This document shows, in pieces, positions 21,327 to 31,665 of a stretch of 64,000 nucleotides of DNA (the first letter of the stretch is position 1; each line of letters begins with the position of its first letter). A program made the position numbers and the translations under genes. Origin of the DNA: Zychaea mexicana (taxonomy: Eukaryota > Mucoromycota > Mucoromycetes > Mucorales > Lichtheimiaceae). The stretch covers positions 1 to 64,000 of the forward strand of contig NW_026516736.1 in NCBI RefSeq assembly GCF_025766255.1, in the 5' to 3' direction. The notes beneath the pieces were generated by a model. It was not told the origin of the DNA, searched no databases, and saw only the letters and a program-made list of their open reading frames with translations.

Positions 21327-22316
21327 ATGAACACCAACAACAGCATTCCTACTTCTACAACTACAGTCACTTCTGCCCCCGAAACCACCCTCCCCTCAAG
21401 CCGAAACGCTACCGCTGCCTCCTCTGTTGCAACTGCCGACCAAAAGAAGACGAAAGGTGCTTGGTGGCGCAATGACGAGGATCAGCTCTTGGTCTAAGCC
21501 TACCTTCTAATCAACAAAGATGAAAAGGTTGGCATCAACCAAGATTCGAAAACATTTTGGCAACGCGTTTTTGAAGAGTTTGAAAAAGGTGGTAACGACA
21601 AGAACCGCACTCCCGAAAGTTGTCAAGGTCGTTGGGAGATTATCAGCACGCAAATTGCGAGATATGCAGCGGCTGTGGCCTTTATCGAGAGAGGGCCACC
21701 AAAAAGTGGCGAGGCCGATGATGATAAGGTAGTCTTTTGCACATTAAAATGCATATAACAGATTCGAGAAGTTCCTTTCTTTCTGATAAAGTTCATATAA
21801 TAGAAGCAGCGCATCGTCGAAAGGTATAACAGCAAAGCCGAAGCATGGTATAAGCCTTTCAAGATGGCTCATTGCTGGCCTCTGCTGAAGGATGAGCAGA
21901 AATTTAAGTTCGTCAGCGACAAGGCCAACGAGGTCAGCGTGGATGGTGAGAAGGATGTGCGGCCCCTTGGTAACAAGAAAGCCAAGGCTCTGAAGAGACG
22001 ACACGCCGAAGACGACGATCTCGCGAACCTGGCTGATGAACAGGTGAAGCTCGCCCGTCTCGAGGTCGTCGAGGAAGAGAAGAGACGCAGACTCTTAGAA
22101 GAGATGCTCAAAGAAGCGCAAAAGGCGAACGAAGAGGCGCGACTGGCTAGAGAAGAAGCCATCATGAGCAAGGACTTGGACTCTCTTAGTCCTACTCAGA
22201 GATGGTACTTCGAGAAAAAGCAACAGGAAATCGTAGATCGATTGAAAGAAGAGACGGAGAAGGATGTGGTCCAGGAAGGAGAGTCCGGAGACTGTTCGGA
22301 GGAAGAGAGAGAATAA
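21327..22316 (+). pseudogene. Harbinger 1 Myb/SANT-like accessory protein
   Basis: DNA-binding partner that Harbinger transposases need for nuclear import and end binding. ATG at 21327. A Thr/Ser-rich leader is followed by GAWWRNDEDQLLV, TAA at 21495-21497, then AYLLINKDEKVG, TFWQRVFEEF and SCQGRWEII (trihelix pattern). Intron 21729-21803 joins in phase to KQRIVERYNSKA and FKMAHCWPLLKDEQKF. The C-terminal half holds RPLGNKKAKALKR and a long charged coiled coil. This is the arrangement of plant-type no-apical-meristem-associated proteins. The stop is one C-to-T change from CAA (Gln). Confidence 0.8.
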
Positions 22317-22395
22317 AGCGCGAGAAACGATGGCCGTTCTTCCGAACATATAAAAAAACAGCTGTACTGCATCGAAAGGTAAGTATTTATTGTAC

Positions 22396-23807
22396 GTGAG
22401 ATCCATATTGGTACCACATGTGCTCGATTAGATCATTGCGTAGTGAGTCATGGACAGTGTGGTCCATGATGGCATTGTTCACTCGTTGCATTATGTGAGC
22501 TTCGGCTGCACCATCGCGAGAAAACGACGCCTCAACCTGGAAAGAAGCCTTCTCGTAATCGAAGGTTTCTTTCTTGTTGTAGTCGTACGTATCTCTCTCA
22601 TCTTCAAATGATGTTGTGTAAAATTATGCACGTCTTCATTATGTTTGACAGTTCGGAAATTGACCAAGAAAGTGCCGGGTGCCTGACAATTGCGAAACGC
22701 GCTTGCAGCACGCCAAACACACGCTCAATATCCTTACGGACAGCTTCATGTCTCTCCTTGTAGTACTAAAAAGTTTGGTAAATAATATTGGACAAATGTT
22801 ATCTGTTTCTAATTTTTTATCGTCAATAAATAGAACAGTACCTTTTGTTTGTTGTCCAAAGGATATTTAATACTTTTCACAAACATTCCCCACTAGGGGT
22901 AGATGCCGTCAACTAAGTAAAATCCTTGATTGTACTCTTTGCCATTTACTTGAAACTTGACAGTTGGCGCACGTTGGCTGATGACATCGTCGAACAAAGG
23001 AGACCTATGCAGAACATTGATGTTGTTGTTCGATCCAGGTACGCCGAAATGACAGTGCCAGATCCAAAGGTCTTACGAAGCAACGGCTTCAAGAATAACT
23101 GACGGGCCGCCTTCTTTGCCACTGGTATACTGGCCATGCCAACCTGTTGGGCAGTTCTTCCAGCGCCAATGCATGCAATCCAACGATCCTAGCATGCCAG
23201 GGAATCCGCGCTGCTCGCCAAAATCAAGAAGACGCTTCAGGTCTTCGTCAGTTGGACGCCGGAGGTATTCTTCGCCGAACGATTCGATGATACCTCGACA
23301 AAACTCCCTCAGAGTATGTCTGGCTGTGGATTCAGCCATTCTGAAGTAGTTGTCGACGGCATCTGCAGATCCGCTGTACGCCAACATGTTGATGGCCACA
23401 CATACCTTCTGAATTGCCGAAAATCCAAGTCTATTAGCTGCGTCGCGTCTTTGCTAGAAGTAGGTGTACTTTGTCTCAAGCACGTTCACGATACGTAGAA
23501 AGAGTTCACGTCTCATATGGAAGCGGCGTCGAAAAGTGGCTGCATCGTTCATACAGTCTTCATTGAAGTAGTCTCTCATGAGCAACCACTCAAAAAGCGG
23601 ACGCAAGCGATCCTTGTATCGTCGTCTACGAACAGAGCCACTGCTACCCTTGCGTTTGCCGACCGAGTATTTGCGAGCTTGGATCTTGTCGATCAACTCC
23701 AAAAGGCGTCTCGAGCCGCGTTTCTGTTGCTTGCGTTTTTGGTGATTCTCTTCCTCAAATATAAATGCGCTTTGTACGATTCGATGAACAATAGATTGCG
23801 GATTCAT
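22396..23807 (-). pseudogene. Harbinger 1 transposase (HARBI1/Plant_tran-like)
   Basis: DDE nuclease. N-terminal frame 23807-23454 (RRYKDRLRPLFEW, FRRRFHMRRELFLRIV), TAG at 23454-23456, then CMAINMLAYSG, GSLDCMHWRWKNCP (first Asp) and TSGKEGGPSVILEAVAS to TAA at 23073-23075. It resumes DLWIWHCHFGVPGS, LHRSPLFDDV and GFYLVDGIYP (second Asp) to TAG at 22893-22895, an intron-like break, and the C-terminal part with GVLQARFAIV and LHNII. All three stops fit CAA/CAG changed by C-to-T. A frameshift lies near 22610. Confidence 0.82.
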
Positions 23808-24273
23808 TTTGAAAGAGAAGGTAGCGAAACCGAAATATATTTCACGCTGCCCCGGTCTATTTCTTTAACAATCTATGACGTCGCTATTTCGCGTTATTCG
23901 CGTTACACTCGCAATTAACGCTTATATTTTACAGGAACCGTTGTGAAATATAGACCTGTAAAATGATAAATTATTTATAGGACCCAATTTTACAGGAAAT
24001 TTTTACAGGCACCGCTGCGAATGCTCTTAGAAGAACCAATAAAATATATAATAATAATATTACTAATATGATTACAAATCTGATGAAGGTCGATGAATAA
24101 TCATAGGAGGAGTTGAAGGGATTGGTGCTACAAGGTTTCTGAAGAAGTGTTATCATGATTGGTGTGGTAACTTCTTGTAAGCGCAAAGGATAAAAGAGGT
24201 ACACGGACAATGCATGCTATTGGTTCGTGAATCTCATTGGTTCATGCTTGGGGCCAAGAAACATGCTGCGACA

Positions 24274-25520
24274 ATACCCCCTGCCCAGAACGTTGATCGT
24301 CCTCGAGCAACAAAGTCAGGTGGCCAGCAGCTTGCATATGACGATGTTGGGCCACTCGAGTGGCAGTGGGGTCATACCAAGGATCAGCGGCAACAAAAGA
24401 ATTAATGTGTATGGGGCACAGACGATCGGTATGAACCAGGAGTTATATTCGTGGCCGTGTAGGTCGGAAAGCTTGTAGATATCGGTGTTGTTATAGACTA
24501 GGGCCTTGTCTATAGGGAACGTTTATCCAGGTCAGTGAATGATTCAGTGGAAAAGAGGTTACTTTTTATTTTCCCAGCCCAGCCAGCCTTTATATACTGC
24601 TGGGCCTAATAAGCTTTGTACAACCCAGGCCGGGGCCCAGGTTCCTTGACTAACTGCTACCTAGTCAGTAACAGGTGTCATGATTAACGCCAACAACCGT
24701 AAAGGGGCCTTTCTAGTTAAACTCCAAACTAAGTTTGTTTTCGTGGCGCATTAGGACATGGTCACCAATCAAAAATCTCTGCGGCTTGATTATGGCGTCC
24801 CATCTGGCCTTGTCTTTGGCAGCATTGGCCTTGAGGCGCTGTTCGGCGAGAGCACGCGCTTCTTTGAGACGAATGAGTTCAGATATGCATGTGGTAGTGG
24901 GATAGAGTCAGTGGTAGCAACATCCAGAAAGGGCAGCAAATCGTCACCAGGAAGCTTAGGTTCTTGGCCATAGACGAGGAAGAACAGGCTGAAGCCAGTG
25001 GTATGGTGTTTGCGTACGCGACAAACGAAGACGGCAGGTTCGACGAATTCATCCCATTGATGGATCTGGCCTTTGACATATTTACGAAGCATCTGTTTAA
25101 GAATACTGCTCGTTCTTTCAACCTTAGAGTTGGCACGAGGGTGGAATGCGAAGTGAAGATATAACGAAGCTTCAGTCGTCCGAGGTAAAAGGAAAGGGCT
25201 TTGGACATGAAGTTGGCACCACGATCGGTCAAAATCTCGGTAGGGTAAGAGAAAGGCAGTACAATTTCCTCGTAAATAAACTGGACGATATTCTCGCCAG
25301 TCGCATCAGGTACAGCACGGGCAATCGTCTAATTGGTTGCATAGTCGACAGCAACAAGGAGCCAACGGTTACCCTTGATGGTAGTTAGTAGTTCACCAAC
25401 GAAGTCAAGGTGCTAGTGAGAAAAAGCTGGGGGAACCTCCAATGGTTTCATGGGCGCGTGATGAGCCTGGCAATCTGCATTGGCAGCTGATTGACAAGTG
25501 GTACTTTGTGTAAGCATATG
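24274..25520 (-). pseudogene. gypsy integrase and C-terminal pol fragment (copy D)
   Basis: Minus-strand reading: ADCQAHHAPMKPLEVPPAFSH, TAG (25413-25415), HLDFVGELLTTIKG, LVAVDYATN, TAG (25329-25331), TIARAVPDATGENI, EILTDRGANFMSKAL (second Asp), frameshifts, then HQWDEFVEPAVFV and FLVYGQEPKLPG. It continues GDHVLMRHENKLSLEFN, the solo LTR, and WYDPTATR, and ends at the polypurine tract. Both TAGs fall where integrases usually have Trp (W-H-D-F and DY-T-W). Not the same subfamily as gypsy-1 or gypsy-2. Confidence 0.8.
24489..24673 (-). repeat. 185-bp solo LTR
   Basis: Begins TGTTATAGACTAGG and ends CTAGTCAGTAACA, flanked by GGTGT at 24484-24488 and 24674-24678. It contains TATATAAAGG on the minus strand. 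It interrupts the gypsy copy D frame between LEFN and the WYDPTATR block. Confidence 0.85.
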
Positions 25521-25539
25521 TTCCTAGAGAATCGTGTTG

Positions 25540-25985
25540 AAAAAGTAGGGTTGAGAGAAGAAATAGATCGTCGAGTAGATCTAGCTGTATGTGTTGCACT
25601 TATCCAACAGTAGGAGCAAGATGCAGAACAAGCCCTTGCCTTAGCATTTGAAAGGTACATGTATTTGATCCATTTTACCAATAATATCGTTCGACTACTA
25701 ACAAGCAAATTCAGATTGGTTACATCATCCCAGAAGTTTAATGCACAACCAGCAAAAACCGACCGCGCACATTATGGTGTCAATGCCACGAAGCACCTTA
25801 ACAAGGTTGCAGAGCAGCTGGATAATGCCTGGTCAATACTCAAAAGACATGAACGATCCAACTTCGATCCCGTTTTTAGACTCTCCCTATTTCATCCCTT
25901 CCTCCTTACCTTTACTACTTATCACTATATCAACAGAGCAATAAGTCGTCAATATGAAGAACTGTTTCCTTCACATTTTCCTTAG
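25540..25985 (+). pseudogene. Unrecognised two-exon fragment
   Basis: The frame VGLREEIDRRVDLAVCVALIQQ, TAG, EQDAEQALALAFE ends in AG at 25654. Intron 25655-25714 (GTACAT...TTCAG) restores phase to give RLVTSSQKFNAQPAKTD, HYGVNATKHLNKVAEQL and a stop at 25985. The phase match argues for a once-real gene; the TAG follows two Gln codons and fits CAG to TAG. No family recognised. Confidence 0.35.
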
Positions 25986-26482
25986 ACTGGGTATAATGAA
26001 GAATGGCTAGTTTTGCATGTGCACTTCCTCTCTTTTTCTGTATGAATCAACCCTGATCCAATATAATAGAGCTTGCCTTTTTACTCGATCCTCCTTACTG
26101 CCATCGTTTATTCCTATATCCAACAGTCAGAACAGCATGTAGATATTACATTATAATCAAAGTCGTCATATCCCCTTTATTGCTCCTCTTAAATATGTGC
26201 CGTGTATGTATGCATGCACGTATACGTATATATGTATGCCTATAAGCTGGTCTCAACACTGTTGCAGACACAACGGCAAAGACGCGATTCCACTGTTACC
26301 CTTATACTCTAAACAAAATCGTCTAGATTACTGTTCCTCCATTAGCCCTATTTGTTAATCGTTTCGAGATCAATTGCTGAGTATCGATTTCGTTTTCTAG
26401 CAAGATTCAAATAAATCTTGTTGAATCGTCGTCGTAGACTCTAAGAAAAAAACGCCAAGACACAACCACTACATAGGACATA
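25986..26482. other. No recognisable gene
   Basis: Spacer with short TATATGTATG repeats near 26200-26240; otherwise nothing seen. Confidence 0.4.
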
Positions 26483-26484
26483 TA

Positions 26485-27445
26485 CAGTTGTACCCCAGTT
26501 TTTGTAACTGAGGGTTTTCCATTTTTTTTTTTGCAGAAAGTGAGGATTTGCAAGTAACGGGGTAAACAATTCTGTTTCAACTAGACACTAGATAAGTCAT
26601 CCTATTAACATTAGCCCATTGTTTATCTGTCAGAGATGATGTATGATACATTCTGTGGGAATATTTATACAGCTCTAATTGCTACTACTTGCATATTTAA
26701 GACCGTTCTTTTATTAAGCTGTCTAATGGTTTGATAATAATTAGCTCTTTTAAGCATGACAAAATCGTTCCACAAGCTCACATCCAAGCAAGAGGATCGA
26801 ACCTACGACGAGCACTTGAGTGGGTGGTAGACGAAAGCGCTGATTCGCCTATTCCAGGGCCAACGTCGAAGGAAAAACAGGTTGCAATTGCAGGAGTTTT
26901 GAGCTTTTTGGATAATGTTGATAGCTACGACTTAAAGAAGTCTTTGCGTAGGATTCAAGAGAGTCTCAGGCAGCAATCATTCTCCTGACAATCATCCCTT
27001 GATGACTTGTTCGATATGTAGTTGAAAGCTCATTTGAGCAAACATTTTATTTCAATATCTATATGTAGTGTGTTCACTTTTTCCTATATCTTCATCATTT
27101 CTTTTGTAGATTCAGCCCAATCAGTGCTATATATGTATCCCGATTCTATTGGCTCAACTACCAAATAATAATTTTTATTTCAACAATAAGTACATCTTCA
27201 TATTTACATATTTATCTTGCAGTAACCATATCATTATATTCCTCATAATCTACAATAGATGCTTCTTTTAGTTGATATTGCAAAAATTGAAGCTGTTTTT
27301 ACCCCAATAACGTGCAAATCATATAAAATCATTTGCAAGTTGCAAATTTGCGAAACTATCAAGTTTTTTTTTGGATTTCTCAAAAAAAGCTGCAGATATA
27401 TGAGAAATTGCAAATCTAGGGCTTGCAAAAACTAGGGTACAACTG
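26485..27445. mobile_element. Tc1/mariner-like non-autonomous element
   Basis: 961 bp between TA dinucleotides. The left end CAGTTGTACCCCAGTTTTTG is matched in reverse by CAAAAACTAGGGTACAACTG on the right, one mismatch in 20. CAGT...ACTG ends plus TA duplication are typical of this superfamily. No DDE transposase frame is inside. An 85-codon frame (26731-26988) with RRALEWVVDESAD has no recognised domain. Confidence 0.8.
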
Positions 27446-27447
27446 TA

Positions 27448-27813
27448 CCAGCCATTCTATGGCGCATACATCTTCTTACCAGCACTATACTTTTCAGCAT
27501 TAATATGACACTCGTTCTTGCTCCATGCTTCGGTGGCTGGATTGTAAAGTTAATTCCGCGAGATTAGTGAAAGAAACTGAGTGAGAGACATAAACCAAAA
27601 GACTTTTTATAGCATCTACCTCTTCCCTTTTCTGTGCCTGTTTTTGGTCCACTCTTCTATTCCTTATACCTTTTTATAAATAAAAGAGAAAACTCTTCCT
27701 TTTCCCACTGCCACAGTTTTGATAGAGCGTCTGCATTGCACTCATCGGATTCACATTAGTCGATTTGCCTTGAAGAAGCTTATAATAGAGCAATCTTGGC
27801 CAAAATCGACTTT
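27448..27813. other. Spacer, possible LTR debris
   Basis: No gene. A TTTTTATAAATAAAAGAG block near 27670 resembles the TATA/poly-A blocks of the LTRs at 13.6-14.0 kb, but no ends were found. Confidence 0.3.
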
Positions 27814-28527
27814 GGGGTTTAAGCCCTAGTTGCTGTTTTCTATGTGAACAAAGACTTGAAATTTATATAATGATTGAGAATTATTTTAGTGGTTGAGAAT
27901 CTTCAAAAATTGAATCTTTCATTTATAAATAAAATAAAATACTAAGAAATATAATATCAAACATGGTTGCTTTAAATGATTATCTCCCTATTAATTATAT
28001 AATTCTCAAAAAAAATTTATGCAATGAACTTAATACTTTTATAGAATATGAGCCAGAAGAATATGTTCAAAAACATGTTAAAACAAAGTTTAACAAGAAA
28101 ATTAATAATTTATTTTCAAATCATTATTTCCTTTATCTATCTATAAATAAGGATTACTGTACACATATGTATAAGGGTGTTCTCAAAAAGGGCGAACGGC
28201 TGTCTGGACGGGGTCCTGATTTAGAAGTAAGGTATTACCAAAATTGTGATAGTCTATACGGACATTTTGAGAGCAATTTTGCGGGCGTTCGGACCATGCT
28301 ATTACTATTTTCGTCCACATCTCCAAGTAGTAGTAAGAGATATTGAACAAAAAAAGACGATTGACCGTCAAAACAGTATAAAATGAATACTTTCCTTATT
28401 ATAAATGCCTACCGAATGTCAGGCTATATAAATAGGCAGGATAAAGAAGTAATAAATGCTAATTATCATCGAAATCTATCCCTTTCTTATTTTATTACAT
28501 CAACTTCGTTTATCTTCTTTTATTATC

Positions 28528-29544
28528 ATGAGTGACAATTTTATTATTTGGTCTCCTGCTACGCAAGGTTTTAACAGAAGAAACAGTAGTCAGCATATAC
28601 GATCAACACCTCCTGTCACCCAACAGCAAGAACCAGAAACACAAGGTTTTAATACAAGAAACGGTAGTCAACCTGTACGACCAATGCCTCCTGTCACGCA
28701 ACAGCAAGAACCAGAAACGGTTGAAGCCAGTGAAGGTTCTGACCTCGATACAGTAGGCTCTGGTGATGATAGGGAAGAAGAATCGACTGCTAATTAGATA
28801 GAAGAAGAAGAATCAGAATTGATCTGCGCTGTCGAAGAATATTATACTCGCTAGAAGAACAGTAGAAGCAACCAAGAAAAAGGGGAATGGTGGGACAAGA
28901 TCTACAATAAGTTCATTGAGGATACCAGTTCTGGACATCGACGTAGCAGAAGTGCTTGCAAGAAGAAATGGGATAAGCTCCGTCGACGCTTCCAAAGACT
29001 CACTGGGGAAACGAATCAGACTGGAAATGGGGGAGGACCTAACCAAGAGAGGTTCTCTTACTATGATGCGATGATGGCGTTTCTTCAAGATGATGCGAGT
29101 GTGATAGCGCCGGTAACGATCGATTCAAATCGTCAAGGCAACCTGGTTCGAACTCATGATGAAGCAAATGCCGGCAACTCTGTCACAGATGATGCGGGAC
29201 AACCACCAGCGCAGCGACGACGAGTTAACAACGACTTGGGCGGCGAGCTTTTGGAGGTGCATGAGCGGGGCCGTGAACAGCTGTTTGAAAAACGTGACAG
29301 CATCTTCGAACAGTTCACCGAACAAGAACGTACACTCGACGCAGAGCACGAAGCGGCTGATGAGCGACGTTTTCAACAGCAGCTTCAAGCGATGGTCGAT
29401 CTTGAAAACAGAAGAGCTGAAAGCCAACGACAGTTAGAAGAAAGAAGGGTCAGAGCAGAGGAGCGGATTGCAGATGTAATTGCAGCACTTGTAGGACTCA
29501 CCTGTAGTCAAAATAATAGAGAGCAAAATAACACTGAAGAATAA
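28528..29544 (+). pseudogene. Harbinger 2 Myb/trihelix-like accessory protein
   Basis: ATG at 28528, about 150 bp after a TATAAAAT (28377). The N-terminus has two copies of a 26-27-residue repeat (TQGFN-RN-SQ...PPVTQQQEPE). The trihelix region follows with TAG at 28795-28797 before IEEEESELICAVEEYYTR, TAG at 28852-28854, KNSRSNQEKGEWWDKIY and CKKKWDKLRRRFQRL. The C-terminal coiled coil is rich in Glu/Arg/Gln (EQFTEQERTLDAEHEA) and ends at 29544. Both TAGs fall at canonical Trp positions of the Myb fold, so TGG-to-TAG is the simplest cause. Confidence 0.78.
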
Positions 29545-29795
29545 ATGTATTATTTGTATCACTTGACATATCATAGATTATTGACACTTGTGGGAACTAT
29601 AATGACTTCTCACATTCATACTTTGTGGAACCAATGCGAGGTTATTGATTCTAGAAAATAAAACAATCGATCACAATATATTCGTGCATCGGAAATCGAG
29701 AATTAACTTCAACAAACCATTTCGGATAAGTGATATTTACTTAAAACAAATTAGGTTTTTAAAGACTCTTATCATTGTGGTTTTATTGATACAAA
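29545..29795. repeat. Harbinger 2 interior segment repeated at 18546-18795
   Basis: Noncoding stretch between the convergent Myb-like and transposase genes. About 250 bp from 29510 recurs, diverged, in the 18-kb mosaic. Confidence 0.65.
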
Positions 29796-31383
29796 TTATG
29801 CTTGACGCCGGCCGGAATGATGTACTTGTAACTCATCCTTAAGTGTGTTGCGTTTGGCGTTCCCTGCTTGACGTAGCCGCCATACTTCAGCGTCAGTCAA
29901 GATGGCGTCTTGTTCGACAGAGATAGACAGCAGGCTGGAAGTATTTGGTTCCATGTCTACTACTGTTGCAGTTTCGGTATCTCCACTATCTTCATCTTCT
30001 TCGGCTGTTCTACAATGCGCGTCGACTTCGGCAATACTCACAAGATGATGATCGTTAAGCTCCTGGTCAAAATCATCAATGTTATCTGGGAGTTTGTTGC
30101 CAGGTCGGTCGATGCAGATATTGTGGAGGATACAGCAGACATAGATGGTGGTGGCGAGATCGACTGGATTCAGCTGGTACAAGTAATGCTTAAGGAATCG
30201 CCAACGCGAAGTGAGCGCACCAAATGCATGTTCAATTGCCATATGCTGTGACGATAAAGCATAATTAAAATCTTTTTTGGCTCACTCTCGTGTGTTTTTC
30301 GGATAAGGTGTCATAATGTACAGGCGTTGAGGATAAGCGGAATATGTTAAATGCAAACTATAATTAGCATAAACTTGCTATATAGATATAATGAATCATC
30401 TTTACATACCTGCAATAATGTATGAGTCATTTGGACATTTGGCATCTAGATCATTTTTCAAATCTCTTGCTAGTTCCGAATTGGCAAACACCCGACAATC
30501 GTGTACACGACCTTGTATCATGACAATATATTAGCAAGGATACAATTACGAAAGGAAATTGTGATTTGTGAACGTTACCTGATTCACCAACATAAACAGT
30601 CAAAAACCGCTGCTGTGCATCACATACAGCTAGGAGATTCATTGAATGGTGGTTTTTGCGATCCATACAACTTATCCTACTATGACTTGGCTTGTAGATA
30701 ATCACTAGCTTCCCATCCATAGCCCCAATAACATTTAGCAATTTGGGTCTTGCTACCACTCTTGTTCGATCCGATTCGAAAACTACTTTTGCAAAGTCGT
30801 CTGCATTTCTCTGTACTTCTTCTGGGGTCTGCAGCCATCGGATCATCCTTCCGAGTATATTCACCATTGCTTGCATAAAGTTCCGGCTGAAGTTCCTGTA
30901 AGAGCCTTGCGAGAAACCAAAACGAGTACTAAACAAACGGTATCCAAGATGCGTGATTGCATAGCACCATAGAACACAAGCAATTTGGATGTACGGTGGA
31001 GTAACACGCGGAGAGCTACGTTGGAAAGCTGGATCTTGAGATAGCATATCCACTAACCAAATGAAAGTAGCCTTGTTCATGCGATAATGAGCCTTGTAGC
31101 TGTTTCACGGGTTGTCATTATCCGTCAAGTTCTTATGCTTGATTCTTTAGTAGTCTATGGATCGCTTTGCTTGATAGGGACCACGAACTTGGCGAAAATG
31201 GAGAGGGGAACCAATGTAAGCATACATTTCTGGAAGGAAGCCTAATGTTCGGAGCGATGCTTCGGCCATAGTAGTCATAAGAAGCCAAAACAGTCGATGT
31301 CTTCGTTCACTGATACGGCGACGGCGTTGAGTAGCCTGCTCGCGATTAGCTTGAATGAGTGATAAATGGGAGTTGTTGTCCAT
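29796..31383 (-). CDS. Harbinger 2 transposase (DDE_4)
   Basis: DDE endonuclease. Blocks in order on the minus strand: RRRRISERRHRLFWLL (31383 start), MNKATFIWLVDML, PYIQIACVLWCYAI, VIGAMDGKLVIIYKPS (first Asp), MNLLAVCDAQQRFLTVYVGESG, intron 30512-30578, the second Asp block with VF-SELARDL, intron from about 30408, then HMAIEHAFGALTSRWRFL (Glu) and CCILHNICID, ending at 29796. Splice junctions rejoin conserved blocks. Exon joins between 31147 and 31080 are unclear (TAG after YQAKRSIDY region), so it may be broken at the N-terminus; the catalytic core looks intact. Confidence 0.75.
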
Positions 31384-31636
31384 TGAAAATTAGAAAAGAG
31401 CAGTTTCTTTATTTTTTTTTGTGTTTCTTCGTATCTTTTAAGCACGATCAGAGTAAACTTGTATTTCAAAGAACATTCATATCAGCGATACCTAGCTGTA
31501 TTATTGGTACTGCAATGATAATGTACTAAAGACAGGTATAGGAAAAAATGATATCTTTTCTAGTTTTCTAAATTTAAGTCGATTGCCGTTGCATAGATGT
31601 GACACAGCTATTTTCCTTTTCGAGTTTGGACCAAGG

Positions 31637-31665
31637 CGTCGTCTCAACAATTTGTTGAGACGACG
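31637..31665. repeat. Perfect subterminal hairpin in Harbinger 2
   Basis: CGTCGTCTCAACA, three bases, then its exact reverse complement: a 13-bp stem with loop ATT. A second near-palindrome GGGCGAACGGCCATTCGCCC lies next to the right TIR (about 31749-31768). Possible transposase or Myb binding sites. Confidence 0.8.

Larger units (their letters stand above)
21128..24026. mobile_element. PIF/Harbinger element 1
   Basis: 2899 bp between TTA duplications (21125-21127, 24027-24029). The ends are GAGCACTCGCAACGG and, inverted, GAGCATTCGCAGCGG, each followed by CCTGTAAAAWTTYCCTGTAAA-like repeats. It carries the two genes typical of the superfamily, a Myb/trihelix-like protein (+) and a DDE transposase (-). 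Both are broken. Confidence 0.9.
20994..24273 (-). repeat. gypsy LTR (copy D), split by Harbinger 1
   Basis: The plus strand starts TGTCGAAT and ends CTGCGACA. The minus strand has GGGCAGGGGGTAT (polypurine tract) just before the LTR at 24273. Removing Harbinger 1 and one TTA leaves about 378 bp. The LTR starts 35 bp after tRNA-Ser. Confidence 0.7.
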
